DNA of 64,000 nt from Synaphobranchus kaupii (GCA_029718625.1 CM056391.1:3338662-3402661); one strand, 5' to 3'; positions 1-13,776 are shown, counted from the stretch's first letter. The notes: generated by a model not told the origin, from the sequence alone. Numbers and translations: made by a program.

Positions 1-372
1 CAGAAACAATGTGTGCACAGGTTTGGCCTAATTTCCACCGACATGTTTATTTATTTTTTATTTTTTTTACACAGAGTTGCAACTCATCAACAACTAATGT
101 TCTCATTAAAATGTGTGAATGAGGCTTGTATTGGTACAGGCTATGAGCTTAAGAGTTTGCTTCCATTCAAACACTCTGTAGATCTACAGTAATAGCCTAA
201 TGCTTCCTGTCTGTAGCAAAACCTGTTTTTGTACTCCTGATTGTCCCTCATCCTGTTTGTATACCACTCAATCTTATCATAATGTGCATGAAAAATACAA
301 TTAATTTCCTCATAGTGCAGTAATGGAAAGCCATTCACAGAGAGATTAGCATTTTTGAGAATTGTAGAAGAG

Positions 373-571
373 AACATAGAGTAGTCTGGGGGCAATTGTA
401 ACAGGGGGCAATTGCAACACCATACAATTGCACCAATCTGAAACAAGCTAGAGCTGAGATTCTATCCAGCAAGCTAGCTAGTTTCATGTGTTCAGGGTTG
501 GGGGCAATTGTAACAAAAATTTGTGTGACAATTGACCCCTGCTACAATTGCCCCCAGAATACTCTGTGTTT
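373..571. mobile_element. MITE, about 200 bp
   Basis: The left end GAGTAGTCTGGGGGCAATTG and the reverse complement of the right end (GAGTATTCTGGGGGCAATTG) match over about 35 bp. GGGGGCAATTGTAACA-type motifs repeat inside. No coding capacity; superfamily not assigned. Confidence 0.55.
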
Positions 572-1015
572 TCTGTACTGCAATGGTGCTTTGGTTGCAT
601 GATGTGATGGGTCAAATGCAAAGTATGGCATAGCGTTGGCATCATCACTGTGTTTAAATATTACTATATAAAGGCCTGCGCTACTGCTATCAGATAAAGA
701 GAGAGTATTGCTTCCTTAAACGGCACATTAGAGGCGTTAACGTGTAGCTACATCTATTTTTCGCTTCATTTATATATTGGAAAAGAGTCAACTGGTACTT
801 GAAACGGAACTCTGGGGAAAGATGTATCACACTTCAGGGAATATCTATGTTTTTTTACCATAGAAATTCTCAAGGTTACTGTAACACCACCATTATACTC
901 TGCATAAGAACTGTACCCAAAATAAATTTAGCAAACTCTAATATTTGCCCACATGCTTCAGCCATAGGAATAAACACTGCTGTCAATCATAGGCAATCAT
1001 TCAGTCAGGAATGTA

Positions 1016-1515
1016 NNNNNNNNNNNNNNNNNNNNNNNNNNNNNNNNNNNNNNNNNNNNNNNNNNNNNNNNNNNNNNNNNNNNNNNNNNNNNNNNNNNNN
1101 NNNNNNNNNNNNNNNNNNNNNNNNNNNNNNNNNNNNNNNNNNNNNNNNNNNNNNNNNNNNNNNNNNNNNNNNNNNNNNNNNNNNNNNNNNNNNNNNNNNN
1201 NNNNNNNNNNNNNNNNNNNNNNNNNNNNNNNNNNNNNNNNNNNNNNNNNNNNNNNNNNNNNNNNNNNNNNNNNNNNNNNNNNNNNNNNNNNNNNNNNNNN
1301 NNNNNNNNNNNNNNNNNNNNNNNNNNNNNNNNNNNNNNNNNNNNNNNNNNNNNNNNNNNNNNNNNNNNNNNNNNNNNNNNNNNNNNNNNNNNNNNNNNNN
1401 NNNNNNNNNNNNNNNNNNNNNNNNNNNNNNNNNNNNNNNNNNNNNNNNNNNNNNNNNNNNNNNNNNNNNNNNNNNNNNNNNNNNNNNNNNNNNNNNNNNN
1501 NNNNNNNNNNNNNNN
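1016..1515. other. assembly gap (500 N)
   Basis: Exactly 500 N, a conventional placeholder size. It directly adjoins a (TG)n tract at about 1521-1551, which probably caused the gap. Confidence 0.99.
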
Positions 1516-1518
1516 ACA

Positions 1519-1555
<37 letters not shown>

Positions 1556-2103
1556 CTGTGTGTAGATTTTTTTTTTTACAAATGGAGCAGACCTGGTTTT
1601 CCTACAATGAAGAAAAAAATATGAATGTAAATTGTGTTTGCAATTACAGTACATACAATGAATGAATTATATACTATATACAATCCTGAGAGAGAGAGAG
1701 TAAAAGAGAGAGAAATGGACCTTGTGCTTGCCTCCTGACTGGCTGTAAGGAGAGAGTAGGTGACTATAATTGGCAATGACATACCGTATGGAGGTCACAT
1801 TCAGGGTGACAGAGCCTCTGACTATTTACAGTAAATAATCATGGGCCATCCATGCTGATGGAGTGCTGCTGGTGCAGCTTGCAGCTCTGTGTGGCGGTAC
1901 AATGGCCTGTCAGTGGGGGAAAAAAGCTAAACAAAAAAAGCATGTCTTATTAGTCATCATTAGACTTCACTGCCAGGTGTAGACTAGTAGAGTGACACAG
2001 GAAATGACCGTGAATGAATCGCTTTTTTAACCATGACGGACAAGGTCAGTAATCTGTTCTAATCTGTTTTGTAATACAAAATTGATGTATATACAGTATA
2101 AGC

Positions 2104-2277
<174 letters not shown>

Positions 2278-2358
2278 GGGACCATGAGGGATGTGTTCAT
2301 TACTCTATTCTTGTTTGAGGTGGCCAATGTAATTTCTGTTAAGCTGATAAGACACTAA

Positions 2359-2537
2359 GGCCCTGTGTCTTTACTAAGACCTTTTGCAGGTGCAAAACCT
2401 TTTAGCACACGCAAAACCAATAACATGGCCAATGATTGGTCATGGCATTTTTTTTCGCCCCAATCATTGGCTGTGTTATTAGTTTTGCCGTGTGCTAAAA
2501 GGTTTCGCACCCGTTAATGTCTTAGTAAATCAGGCCA
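2359..2537. mobile_element. palindromic MITE, about 180 bp
   Basis: The left half (GCCCTGTGTCTTTACTAAGA ... CTTTTAGCACACGCAAAAC ... CAATGATTGG) is mirrored as an inverted repeat in the right half (CCAATCATTGG ... GTTTTGCCGTGTGCTAAAAG ... TCTTAGTAAATCAGGCC). The whole folds into one hairpin with a short T-rich loop. Confidence 0.7.
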
Positions 2538-3151
2538 TAAATACCACTAAACAACACTCTCCTCATTTAACAGTTAATAATGAAGTGATTGAACCTTTAC
2601 CTGCTCCTGTAATCCAATAGACTGTGGCACGCTACTGTTCCTTGAGTTATTTTATATTCCTGTTCCCTCTCATTCGTACAGAGAATATGAATTCCCCCTG
2701 AGCATATTTCCCACAAATTATTATGATTACAAGTAACTCGTCTTATTTTTATTTCTGGGAAATATCAGCCTGAGTTGTTTGTTGCTCAAAGTTAAAGATG
2801 TAGCAACAAGGAAAACAACCATAGCCCTCCTTCATATTTAAGCTGATAATTTTTTTTCTGCTTTATAATACATTTCATTTTAGTATCTGGCAATAGTATT
2901 GAAATGTTGCACCGTATTATTTAATGGGCTGTTTGGTGCTCTGAAGAGCTGTGAGTTGTATTGTTCAGAGTAAATATATTCCTGTGATTGACAGGAACAT
3001 GAACGATCTGAAGGTTGTAAGGAGCGATGGATGGGAAGCAGATGGGGTTTTTGCGTCAGAGTTATGCAACACTGGGGTACTACCGATGCAGGCCCTCACC
3101 TGGTGAACAGACCCACAATCCTTTTCAGCTCACTGCTGTGGACCCAACTGG

Positions 3152-3236
3152 ACACACACACACACACACACACGCACGTGTGCGTGCATGCAAACACACT
3201 CCACACAGATACACACACACACACACACACACACAC
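3152..3236. repeat. interrupted (CA)n microsatellite
   Basis: Two CA tracts separated by GCACGTGTGCGTGCATG and a short unique piece. Confidence 0.9.
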
Positions 3237-4670
3237 CACGCACAGACATGCGCGCCACACACTCTCTTTCTCTCTGCATTGAATAAGCGGCAGTAATTAC
3301 CCTCCTAACACTTCCCCGGTAAACATTGAGAACATCACGCCAATTAGTTATTTTCGGGGAAGAGCAATGAAAGGCCGTTTCTCAAGGCGTTTTACAGCGG
3401 AATCGTTAGCCAGTGCATCGGCCTCCAAGCCTGGGAGAAAATCAGGTGGACGAACCTTAATTCAACCTAATCTAATAACGTTGGACGTGCACAGGCATGA
3501 CTGCGTGATCAAGTTTTTCTTAACCATTAGGCTGTGAAATCGTTGAGAGAGAGAGAGAGAGAATATCATTTTGAACATGATCCCTCGTAAAATTGCAACT
3601 TGTTGGGCTATTCTAGGAGAGAAACGAGCGTGTGGCCTGACTTTTACTGAGGCTGGTTGGTTGGACAGACCAAGCACGCAAAACTGTATTGAAGGCCAAT
3701 TGCTCGCGTAAGCCGACTTCAGGCTACATTTTCAAAAGTACCGACGACTACTAATGCATTAAACCAAAATTGTGAACACATCAATAAGTACGGTGTTGTG
3801 CATAGACAGTGTGGGGGTAAAAAAGATGCCAGGCCAAAAATGTATAGCAGAACATAAATTATGGAAAAGGCTGCTCTCTACAGTTGATTCGGGACCAGCT
3901 TGAAGCAATTTCTAAGCTTAACAGCACGCAACAGTAGAGACTTTAAAACGATTAAATGCTTAGAGGCAGATAGGTAAGACGTTCGTATCTCCATGTTCGT
4001 TTCGGTCGGAAGCAAATAAGAACGGCGCATTATCGCCACCTGCTGTACGCTTAAGCACAGAGCATAGAAGTTGGACGAGCTTCTGGCTTGCTCTTAAATT
4101 CAAGGAAGTATTGAAGTGTTCTCGAAACCTCGCACTGTTTCGTGCCAAAGCAACCCGGGGCTAATCTGTCTCTTTTTCAGGTTATTTGAATTTTTTTATT
4201 TATTAATTTTATTTTCAAACAGTCATTTCCAAAGTGTGAGTAAAAAGTGGGGTTGTGACATTTTGAGTGAGGCACACATTTTCAGGTTCATCAAAGTTGT
4301 TTGTGGATCGTTGGGTTATTGTTTTCCTCTTTGATTGGATCTCATAACTAGTACCAACGGTGATTTATTTTGTCTTCAGTTCCCATATGGAAAGGAAATA
4401 CATTGCTATGTACGTCAGTTTAAACAGAATGCATTCCCCTGCAATACATTTACACTCTTGACTAAATGTACTGCTAATTCTTTACCACTGGCGGTACAAT
4501 TCCAACTTTAAACTATTCGTTACTTTTTTCATTTAAAGTGTTCTGTATTGTTAGTGCCAAATACTTCACTTCAATGGCTTGAACAAAAATGGTTTATTTA
4601 AATAAATAAAAAGAAGAAGAAGAGTTTAGTAATTGGGACCCAAGCAGGAGCTGAGCCATGGCTCGCCATA

Positions 4671-4832
4671 TGGCTGCCGTAGGAGGGCTATGTTGCATGC
4701 CGCTGGTCATGAGAGAAAGACAGACAGCTCCTTAAGTAGACAAATAATCATAACAAATTCTCCCTCTTTAAGGAGCCGTTTTTTATTTTCTCGTGGCCAG
4801 TGGCATGCAACGTGGCTCTCCTATAACAGCTG
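4671..4832 (+). other. 162-nt near-perfect hairpin, possible structured RNA or hairpin MITE
   Basis: The arms 4671-4736 and 4767-4832 pair almost along their full length. Positions 4685-4713 and 4790-4818 pair 29 of 29 with six G-U wobbles, and the stem extends outward to 4671/4832 and inward to about 4735/4768 with only about five mismatches. Most arm-to-arm differences are wobble-compatible on the + strand. No transcript evidence; a MITE origin cannot be excluded. Confidence 0.5.
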
Positions 4833-5808
4833 GGGTATTACTTCTATACAGCGGGCCTAAAGCCCTGATATTAGACAGCGTTAGCACAATTAAAGGCGTC
4901 TTTGTGACGCTACCTTTCCCAGCCTTTACCTTCCTACCTTATAAACACTGAAGGCTTTTGGTTTATATCTTTTATGTCTTTGTCCGCATCCCACTTAGTG
5001 GATTTTTACATTGTAATTTGCAAAGGCAAACAGGACCTTTCTAAGGGCCCTATAGCAGCCAACGGAGGCAGCAAACGTTAGCGATTCTTTCAATAACGAA
5101 TGTTATTTAATCATTTTCTTTCTTTGGGCGCTGCAGAATGGCTTATGCATCATCATGTGTTTTACCCATTAGAAAAGAGTGATGACTGTACATAGTAATG
5201 GAACATCTTACACGGCATATCAATTTGTGATAATGTCCGTATAAGTATCCCATTTTTTTTTGCTGCATCGCACTCTGTAATCTTCGTAATTTTCGTCCTT
5301 AGTACTTTGATTACTTTGAAGTTTGAGCGCCGAAATTACTCTCCCCGTGTTCTTGCCACTAAAACAGATGAGACCGTCGACACGATCAAAGGGACGTGAA
5401 TGACTTGTAATCTCTATTTACGTCATGGCCACCATTTACCGCAAGAGCGCTTTCGATAAAGCTGTTGTCCCCGGTTACGTATAACGGCCGGAATGCCCTC
5501 TCCTTTACAGTGCTGACCTTGATCAAGCCACTGCCAGCGAAAGCGATGGACACTTCCAGAAGCACCGATGACCATCGCTCAAGTTCAATTACGCACAAAC
5601 TTGGAATCAATGATCGCTCAGCCAGGGTAACCCACTACTTAAATGACATGAGAAATGGGGGGTGCGGATGGTATGGGTTTGGATATCATACGGTGTACAT
5701 ATGTGGTATGCGCAGTTGAGGTTGTGGACATATTACACCCACGTGCAATTCACATTGAACTCTGATGCATTATCAAGTTCTTTTATTGATTTAAATTCTA
5801 AGAGAATA

Positions 5809-5809
<1 letters not shown>

Positions 5810-5845
<36 letters not shown>

Positions 5846-5857
5846 AGAGAGAAAGCA

Positions 5858-5939
<82 letters not shown>

Positions 5940-6006
5940 AGAAAGATGGAGCGAATATGTGTGTATGAGAGAGAGAGCATGTATGTTTGTGAGAGGGACA
6001 GAATGA

Positions 6007-6072
<66 letters not shown>
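5810..6072. repeat. compound (TG)n / (GA)n microsatellite block
   Basis: Three long TG tracts (about 5810-5839, 5863-5937 and 6008-6071) separated by GAGAGA-rich spacers with related sequence (GAGAGAGAGCATGTATG), suggesting local duplication of a TG+GA unit. Confidence 0.95.
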
Positions 6073-6073
<1 letters not shown>

Positions 6074-7082
6074 AAGAGGTGCACGTTACCGTCAACAGCA
6101 GCCCAGAGAAAATAGCAGGGAAGAGTGCACACTTAGCGAGAGACTGCAGCGCATAATATTATATAAAAGCTCTTATATGTACAGCACCCCATGGCTCTGT
6201 TCACAGGCCTGAGAAATGCACGCTCATCACATGAACCCATCCATCATCCGCCCGTCCGCCTGGACCCCTTTCTTCCGCTGCCAAACCCTCTGCAGAGCCC
6301 CCATGCTCAGGCACGTCATTACGTTCTGCTGAGCCAGCCCAAACTGCCTCTGGAAGAAGGGCCTGGGTTTCCTCTCTTTGATACACGGTCAAAGGGGGAC
6401 GTGTGATACCTCTTCATTTTGCGAACAAAAGCATTTCCCCCCCACGTGCAGGGCATGTTGCGAGCACACTTTGCTTCATATTCGGCTGAGCTACTGAGTT
6501 ACTTTGGCTGAGAAAACATCAGAAGTGAAAGAAAAAGAAAGAAAGAAAAAGAAAGATTGATAGAAAGAAAGACATGCATAAAGGAGTAAATTACTACGGG
6601 ACAGGGGTTTTGAGCAGCTATGAGTGTACGGTGACAAACAGAACTTTTTTAACAAGCAGGACTGAAGGAGGATCAGCCCTTAATTACAGAGAGGAGAACC
6701 ACACAGACCAATAAGAACGCTGTGAGGCAGAGGAACTGTCCTGGCCGGAGACGGTGATGATTACAGACGCACTACCGCCAATAAGGGAAAGCCTTTCGTT
6801 TCCTGCCATAACTTGACCGGTAACATTGACTTTCAGCTTCACTTGCGACTTTTGCCCACTTGTGTCTCGCTGCGTCTCAAGAGATAACGTCCACAGAGGC
6901 CGTATCGTGGCTAAATTAGAGCGGAGAGAAGAGGCAGAGTGATAAAGCCGCCATGTTTCACCCTACTGTGCCGTGCAATAATTACTGCAGACACATAATC
7001 ATAGAAGCGGCTATTAAAATTATTGAAGCTAAGAGCAGTTTTGCAAAAAGTTATTACATTTCTCCTCTGTCAAACATAAGTG

Positions 7083-7096
7083 GTTGTCAAGGCAAC
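7083..7096. promoter_or_regulatory. X-box-like (RFX) palindrome
   Basis: GTTGTCAAGGCAAC fits the RFX consensus GTYNCCATRGNAAC at 12 of 14 positions, including one perfect GGCAAC half-site. It sits in a repeat-free stretch with several TAATTA/ATTA cores (6930-7110). Function is inferred. Confidence 0.25.
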
Positions 7097-8619
7097 CTGC
7101 AGCTTTGTGTAAAGAAAGCTCAGTATGATATTTATAATATAAATAAAACTGAGTCTATTTTATATTGTACAGTATTTAGAATATATATATATATATATGC
7201 CACAAAGTTTGAAGCATAGAATCGTCTAGAATGTCATTGTATGCTGTAGTGTTAAGATCTGCCTACGCACACACGCACACACGCACGCACGCACACACAC
7301 ACAGATGTAGTGTTGAACTGATGCTGAACCCTGAGTATTATTACAGGGACAGAGGCCCTAGCCCAGTCTATTGTACATCTCACACCATACCCTCGAACCC
7401 ATTTCATACCTAAAGCACCACATTCTCAATCCACCGCACCTTATGCCTATTGTGTGGTTTATCTTCATGTTGCTGTGTAGTATGAACTACGGCTACCTGA
7501 TGTCACACTGAGGCCTTAAACCATTATGTGTGCGCAATAGTGAGTCACTCTGGATAGGGGGGCTCTGCTCATTGCCCTCATATAATTTGCATCATAAAGG
7601 CTAGATAAAAAAAATCTAAATGATGATGATGATGCTATGCTACAGTTAGATGTTATGGACTTTTTTTAGTGTCTAACTATAAGTGCTCTTCTTGTAAGTA
7701 CAAACGCTTTGGAAAAAGAGGTTTATGGGTCATTTATTTACAGAGCACATATGTTTCGTTTCTGGATTCCGTGACAACATGCAGGGTAGCGCACGCACAG
7801 GTAATGTGTAGTAGCAGGTGTGGGAATCTGGTTTCAAATGTGCATACCATCTCTTGAGTATTGTTCTAAGCACAATCTCATTTAAATAAAACAAGTGGTC
7901 TTTAGTCATCTCTCCATGTATCTTGGCAGAAGACACTCTGAATGAGTGCAGGACATTGTGTACTATTTCACAAAAGATTTACTGTGACTGCAAATTACGA
8001 TGTAAATTGGGAAATTTTGCTCATATAGTCTATTTTAATAAAATATTGCCTCAATTTATTTTGGGTACTGTTTCCCCTTTTCCCTCATCAATAAAACAGT
8101 GCTTTCGCTACATTTGAAAACCACATGCACACTGAGTTGCTTTTTCTGTTGCTTCAGGTTCCGCAGCAACTACTAACAGTACACTACCTCCACCTAGTGG
8201 TGAGTTAATGAAGAGCAAGTGCCTGTGACAGCAAGCACATATTTGAACTGCTGCGTGATGGGCTCAATTCGCTGAAATATGAATTTTAAAAAAAATATTT
8301 AGAAATGATGAAACCATATAGCGCATAACCATAAATGTTCTAGGGCCTCTCCATGATCCAGGGTGCTCTGTCTGATGTGATAATGTCACTTTGCACTGGC
8401 CTGGGTTTCTGCTCTTTGCGTTTTTAGCGACCCGCTCTTTAGCTCCAGCTCACGTACCACAACGGGGTGTCAGAAGTAGCATGACAGGTGTTAGCTATGT
8501 AGCATGACAGGTGTTAGCTATGTGCCGTGTGTCTGGAAATAATCCACTTGTAAGATTGCAATCGAACCAAATGAAGGCTTTATTTAACCTCTTTCCTAGT
8601 AAACTACCAAGGCCTCCCC

Positions 8620-8760
8620 CTGATCAACAGGCCCCTCCCAAACACCCCCCCCCCCCCCCCCCCCCCCCACTAATGACAGGCCCCTCCCAAACCCCACCCC
8701 CTATCGACAGGCCCCTCCCAAAACCCCACCCCCTATCGACAGGCCCCTCCACCCCCCTAA
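8620..8760. repeat. C-rich tandem repeat with poly(C) run
   Basis: About four diverged copies of a 30-35 bp unit (GACAGGCCCCTCCCAAAACC type), one of them interrupted by a run of about 25 C. Confidence 0.8.
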
Positions 8761-8766
8761 CAACAG

Positions 8767-9066
8767 GGGTGCGTTCCAATATTCTTCACTCCCCACTTCC
8801 TTTCCTCCACTCCCCCACTACCACTCCTCTCCTACCCAGAAATATCCTGAACTGCCTGAGTACAAGTATTTGCATGTACAGCATACAATGTACCTGACAT
8901 TGCGGTTTGCGTCGAGACATTAATTAAATATGTAAGCATTAATACGTATTTAAGATGTAATCAGCAACATTAGATTAAAACACAAAGATCCATTTCCGGG
9001 GCACAGAGTAGAGGAGGTGGTAGTGGAGGAAGGGAGGGTGCATTTTTCGACTATTGGGACGCACCC
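8767..9066. mobile_element. MITE, 300 bp, TIR GGGTGCGTTCCAAT
   Basis: The left end GGGTGCGTTCCAATATTC and the reverse complement of the right end (GGGTGCGTCCCAATAGTC) match, and the similarity runs inward through a CCTCCACT-rich arm of about 60 bp. The interior is AT-rich and non-coding. Confidence 0.65.
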
Positions 9067-10839
9067 TTACTGTGTTTCCAAGGCCTAAATCAGCTGCTGT
9101 TTGAAAGGAAGCCACAAAGACCTGCAGGCACTGGCGCCCCCTGTTGGTGCAGTTTGAGTTTGAATGCCCTGGCTTATGTTGTGTGGTGCATTATGATTGG
9201 CTAAAGCCCTAGTTTTGCCTGCTCTCATTAGGTATAGAGCAGACTCTAGGTCTGGTGTGGCTATCTGCAGTCACACAAGATTTGACTAGATTTGAAGGTG
9301 GCTGGTCCTTTAAGGCACTGATCCAGTGTGTGGTTAACCTGGCACCTGGCTAACGCGATGACGTGGTCAGGCAGCACCAAGCTGAGTCCAGACTCGAGTG
9401 TTAGCCAGGGTAGTGTGTGGCGGCCCCCCATGGTTTCAAATCCAGGCTGCGACAGCGTCGACTGTGGCTGGTAGCCCCCAGGGTAGCACATGATTGGCTG
9501 TGGCGTCGCCTAGGTTACCAGTCGACAAAGATGTCTGAGTCTCATTGTGTAACATTAGCCCCCTTTCCACTGTGGATCAAAGGCCTATAGAGACTTAAGG
9601 CCAGGAACTCAATCCTGGAACCAAAGCGCTAGGCCTACAGTTCTTGTAGCATTTCCACATGGGATTCAGCCGGGCTGTAGTAGCCCAGCCCAAACCCTCT
9701 GGCTAATTGGACCCCCCAGTCTGCCTGTACAAGCTTCACATGAAGCGGCCTCCTCCGACTGGGGCGAGTCTAACTGGCGCACTACGGAGGGAAAATAAGC
9801 AGAGGAAGAGCACGAGGAAGAGCAAAATAGGTGCGGGATTAAAAAAAAAACAACGAGATGTTATTTGTTTTTTTGCAGCGAAGTCACTGCCTGGGTTATG
9901 ACCACATCACATGACATTACATCACCAGCACTTCCTATTGGAGGTATGAATCCTGAGAAACGCCTGGCAGCCAATGGGACGATTTCACTAAATCAGTCCA
10001 GGCCTCCTCGTATAAACTCGCTCCTCCTGACTAATGGCGTATGATTCTTCCACATTATTTCTATAACCTTAATAATGTGCGGTGAAAATGCACTGATTTA
10101 TCCCAGTGCCTGTAATGAAGTGAGGAGTGAACGGTCCCTTGGAGGATAAAAAAGAAACGGGCATAGGCGTGAAGGCACTGAATTCACACAGGACTCTCAC
10201 ATCTCAGACTGCTTTCATGAAGACTGGAGCAGGCCCACTGCGACTGCCTGAGAGTGATAATGGGGCTTCTGTTCCTCTGGCAATTCCTGCCGCATTTTAC
10301 CACCTCATTATAGATCAACACGGCAAGCGTTTTTCTCCATCCTCTCGTTAGCAAGTAAAGTCAGAAACGGCTTTAAATTAAGTAGACATCCACACTGTTA
10401 CCAGCCATGGTGAATCCTAAGCCAACCCGTAGGACAATTTTATTTTATAAATAATTTCACACTTAGACGTTATGAACTGTCTAAGTGCATTTATTAAAAA
10501 GGAAGCTCCCTTTGAACTATTTCAGTTCCTTCATCACATTGTATTGCTGGCAATTTAAACCTCTCTCCATTGTTGAAACACATCTCTAGCATATGCAAAT
10601 TGTCTTGATGTAAAGACGTGTGAAAAGGTGTATGTACTAGAATGTAAATCTAATTACTTTAGTCACCCACTTGAAGGATATTAATTGCGTGATAAATACT
10701 TTATAAAGGAGAGCGCTAGGGCGGCGGTCAGACGACACCAACTAGGTGCACGTCGCGCAGGTGCCCACGGTGACGCTGAGAGACTATTCCCCGCACGGCA
10801 CGCGCAGATAGAAACAGATGGCTGGTGCGCGCTAAGCCG

Positions 10840-10935
10840 TTCCATACGGTCTCCCTCGCGGGAGCTCACTTAAGCTAATGCACTTAATTAGCCTTCAGCC
10901 TCTAATTACACGAGCACCAATTACAAATGCGCGAA
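10840..10935. promoter_or_regulatory. cluster of homeodomain-type ATTA sites
   Basis: Within about 90 bp: CTTAATTAGCC, CTAATTAC and CAATTACAAATG, following a GC-rich stretch with E-boxes CAGGTG (10757-10764 region) and CAGATG (near 10815). There is no repeat nearby. It could be a conserved non-coding element, but conservation cannot be tested here. Confidence 0.25.
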
Positions 10936-12245
10936 GAAATATGTGTGTGAGTGCTATGACAAGATTTTTTTTAACTTAAGGTTTCACATTGAAATTCGTA
11001 GGCTTATATTTACACTAGATCTTGTTTTTATTCGCCAAACAGACAAACACGCAAAATAAACGTTTTAATTATGTACCTTTATTAGACTTATTTAGACAAC
11101 TGCAATATCCTTCAAGGTAAGCGTTTTTCTGGGACAGGGAGTCTAAACCGTGGTCCTGACGAGCGGCAGGATCTGCTGGCTGTCGTTGCTGTCCAGCAGT
11201 AAATTGTTCAAAGGGTTTATTGCACGGTTAACTCACATCGACTGGTTTCTTGTGTTTGTCTCGGTTGCAGTTATTAAAGTGAAAAGAAAAACCAACAGAG
11301 AACAGACCTCGTGTCTCCCCATGATTAACATTTAGGTCTATGGTGTCAGGACAATGTCCAGTGATTGTAGTACCCGGCTATTTCCCCTAGGGGGAGTTAG
11401 CGCTATAAAAATGACAACAACTTTGAAAAAGAAATCTCCGTCCCATACCCTTAAAATTATCTATTTTATGTGCGGATGTGGAATATTTTAGCATTTAAAC
11501 CAAATATTCCCTTGTCACCTGCAACGTTTTATGAGCACATGATGTAGGGTTTGGTTTATATTGCAGGGTTGACTTCTTAGGGGAAGATTCATCTATGCCG
11601 GTGAGTTTGGATTTGGAGGTAAAATTACAGCTAGGCTATTACAGGCTATTCCTCTATTGGACCTCTCACGGATTTTATTACCAGAGCTATAATTTTAAGT
11701 CTGGAAATTGTACTTTTTTGGGGGGCGGGGTAGCAAATCATTGCCTGTCTCACTTGTACAGTGCAGAAAAGGTTGTTTCAAATGCATAGTGAGATGCTTA
11801 TATGGGCTCACTGAACTAGAATAACGTGGAAAGGAAAAGAGGATCTTGGGTAAGCAGCTTCACTTTCAATTCAATGGTCATACTTGTACATTCAGTGAGA
11901 GAGAGAGAGGGAGAGAGAGATGATAGACTATAAAAATGACACATACTTCAGTGTACAATATTATTACAGCATAACAAATATGATGTTCCCGCATGAAATA
12001 ATTATACTGATTAAATAGTTTGATCATAATATAACATACAGAATAAGGCAGGATGGTGCATTGTGGATTCATGGTAAACAGCCTGTGAGCCCTGGCATGG
12101 TATGTATACATAGCGTTTATTTTGGGAAGATACTAAAGGAGTGGGTTTAAATGGAAGCCCTGCATAGAAAATAAAATTAATTGTTTTTTACTTCAGATTT
12201 TAGCACTTAAATTCAATTAAATTTCATTCAATTTTTACACAACAA

Positions 12246-12402
12246 CACTCAGAAAAATTGAATTGTCCCAGTTATGTCAACAGTTTAACTGAATAATACA
12301 GTTTTTATGCTTCTCCACTCAACAGTTGCGTGGAGCCTGTTGACATAACTGGCTTATGCAAGTCCAACATTTGACTTTTTTTTTTTGTTGTTCAGTGATT
12401 AT
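12246..12402. mobile_element. hairpin MITE
   Basis: CCAGTTATGTCAACAG (near 12271) recurs exactly inverted as CTGTTGACATAACTGG (near 12337). The outer parts ACAACAACACTCAGAAAA and TTTTTTTGTTGTTCAGTG are also roughly inverted copies. Confidence 0.55.
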
Positions 12403-13606
12403 GAGTTTGGTGATCACAGAAATGATCTAAAATATACAGAATAAACACATAAACACATACACCTAACTTCAGATAAGAACTCGTAAGGCAATAAATTGTT
12501 TGCCAAAAATGAAAGGACAGACCACGTTGCATTTCGATTGAACCTATAGCCCCAAATTGAACACGTAAAATGAAAGTGAATTATCCTGTGATCTCCCTTG
12601 CGTTTCCCCCAGCAAAAGAAACAGAGAAACCACAATGGACACAAAGGACAACACTGTGTACATAATGCTCCGTGTGTTTGCACAAGGTTGTGTTTATTCA
12701 ACAATGCAAAAACGTTTCTAAGCACAAAAAAGTGACAGAACCACAAAAGCGCAGATAACATCTGGCATTCACTGGTATTTAAAGCAAATACTATTGCCAA
12801 TTAATCTCCTGCTGTCACCTATTTTTTTCTACAACTTTGCAACAGTTGCCGTTATACACCTTTTCGGGAGCATGGAGCACCGGGCTTGCTTGCTGTTACA
12901 ACACTAAGCTTCTGGTATGTGATACTGGCTTTTTTATGGCTGGAAGCCTTGCAGGCTGGTGAGTTAAGCATTTGCATAGCCTACATCAGTGGTTATTGGA
13001 AATGAGTCTGCTGCTGAAACTATGCAAAAACACCACTACCCATACGCTGCTGAAACGATATAAAAACACCATTACCCATACTCCATCCTTTGTCTAAAGT
13101 AGAAGTGGAAGAAGAAGAATTACCTTCTGTTTTTTGTTTTCATTCTGGAATCCAAACCCATGGCCCTAGAGGCCCTAGTCTAGAGGTCCCTGCTCTACCC
13201 TCAGTCCAGTACTGCCCATATCCCTAATATTTTATGGCCTGAAGTTCGACAGCTGTTCCTCGTATACGTTCATATTTTGGTCATACTATGTACAGCTTGC
13301 TATACACTATCAATTGGAAGTTGCCAAAAATTATGAAATATCTTAATTTTAGGTATTTTAGCAAAAAAAAAAAAAATGTTGGGGAAAAAACAGTTGAAAG
13401 AAACTGGTTTTTCTGACTTTTCCCTGAAATGTTTTCACAACAGCAAAGAAGGTGATTGGAGTCCAGCTGACCTACAGTGACACCAGGAAACACAAATTTC
13501 CCCAAGCTCACTCAGCCTGCCAGGGTAATCAATCATTTGGCTACGTCCATCTCCGCCAGGAGATACATTTGGTTGCCCAAAACAGGGAGAAATGTGTCAT
13601 GTTCAG

Positions 13607-13776
<170 letters not shown>

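Noticed and set aside
799..1665. Open frames spanning the N gap
   Set aside because: They consist mostly of undetermined bases and a TG repeat.
8511..8897. Proline-rich open frame
   Set aside because: It comes from C-rich tandem repeats and a poly(C) run, and ends inside a MITE.
9390..9530. Possible tRNA-derived SINE (GGTTTCAAATCC B-box-like)
   Set aside because: Only the B-box-like piece and a vague body resemblance are visible; boundaries and tail could not be supported.
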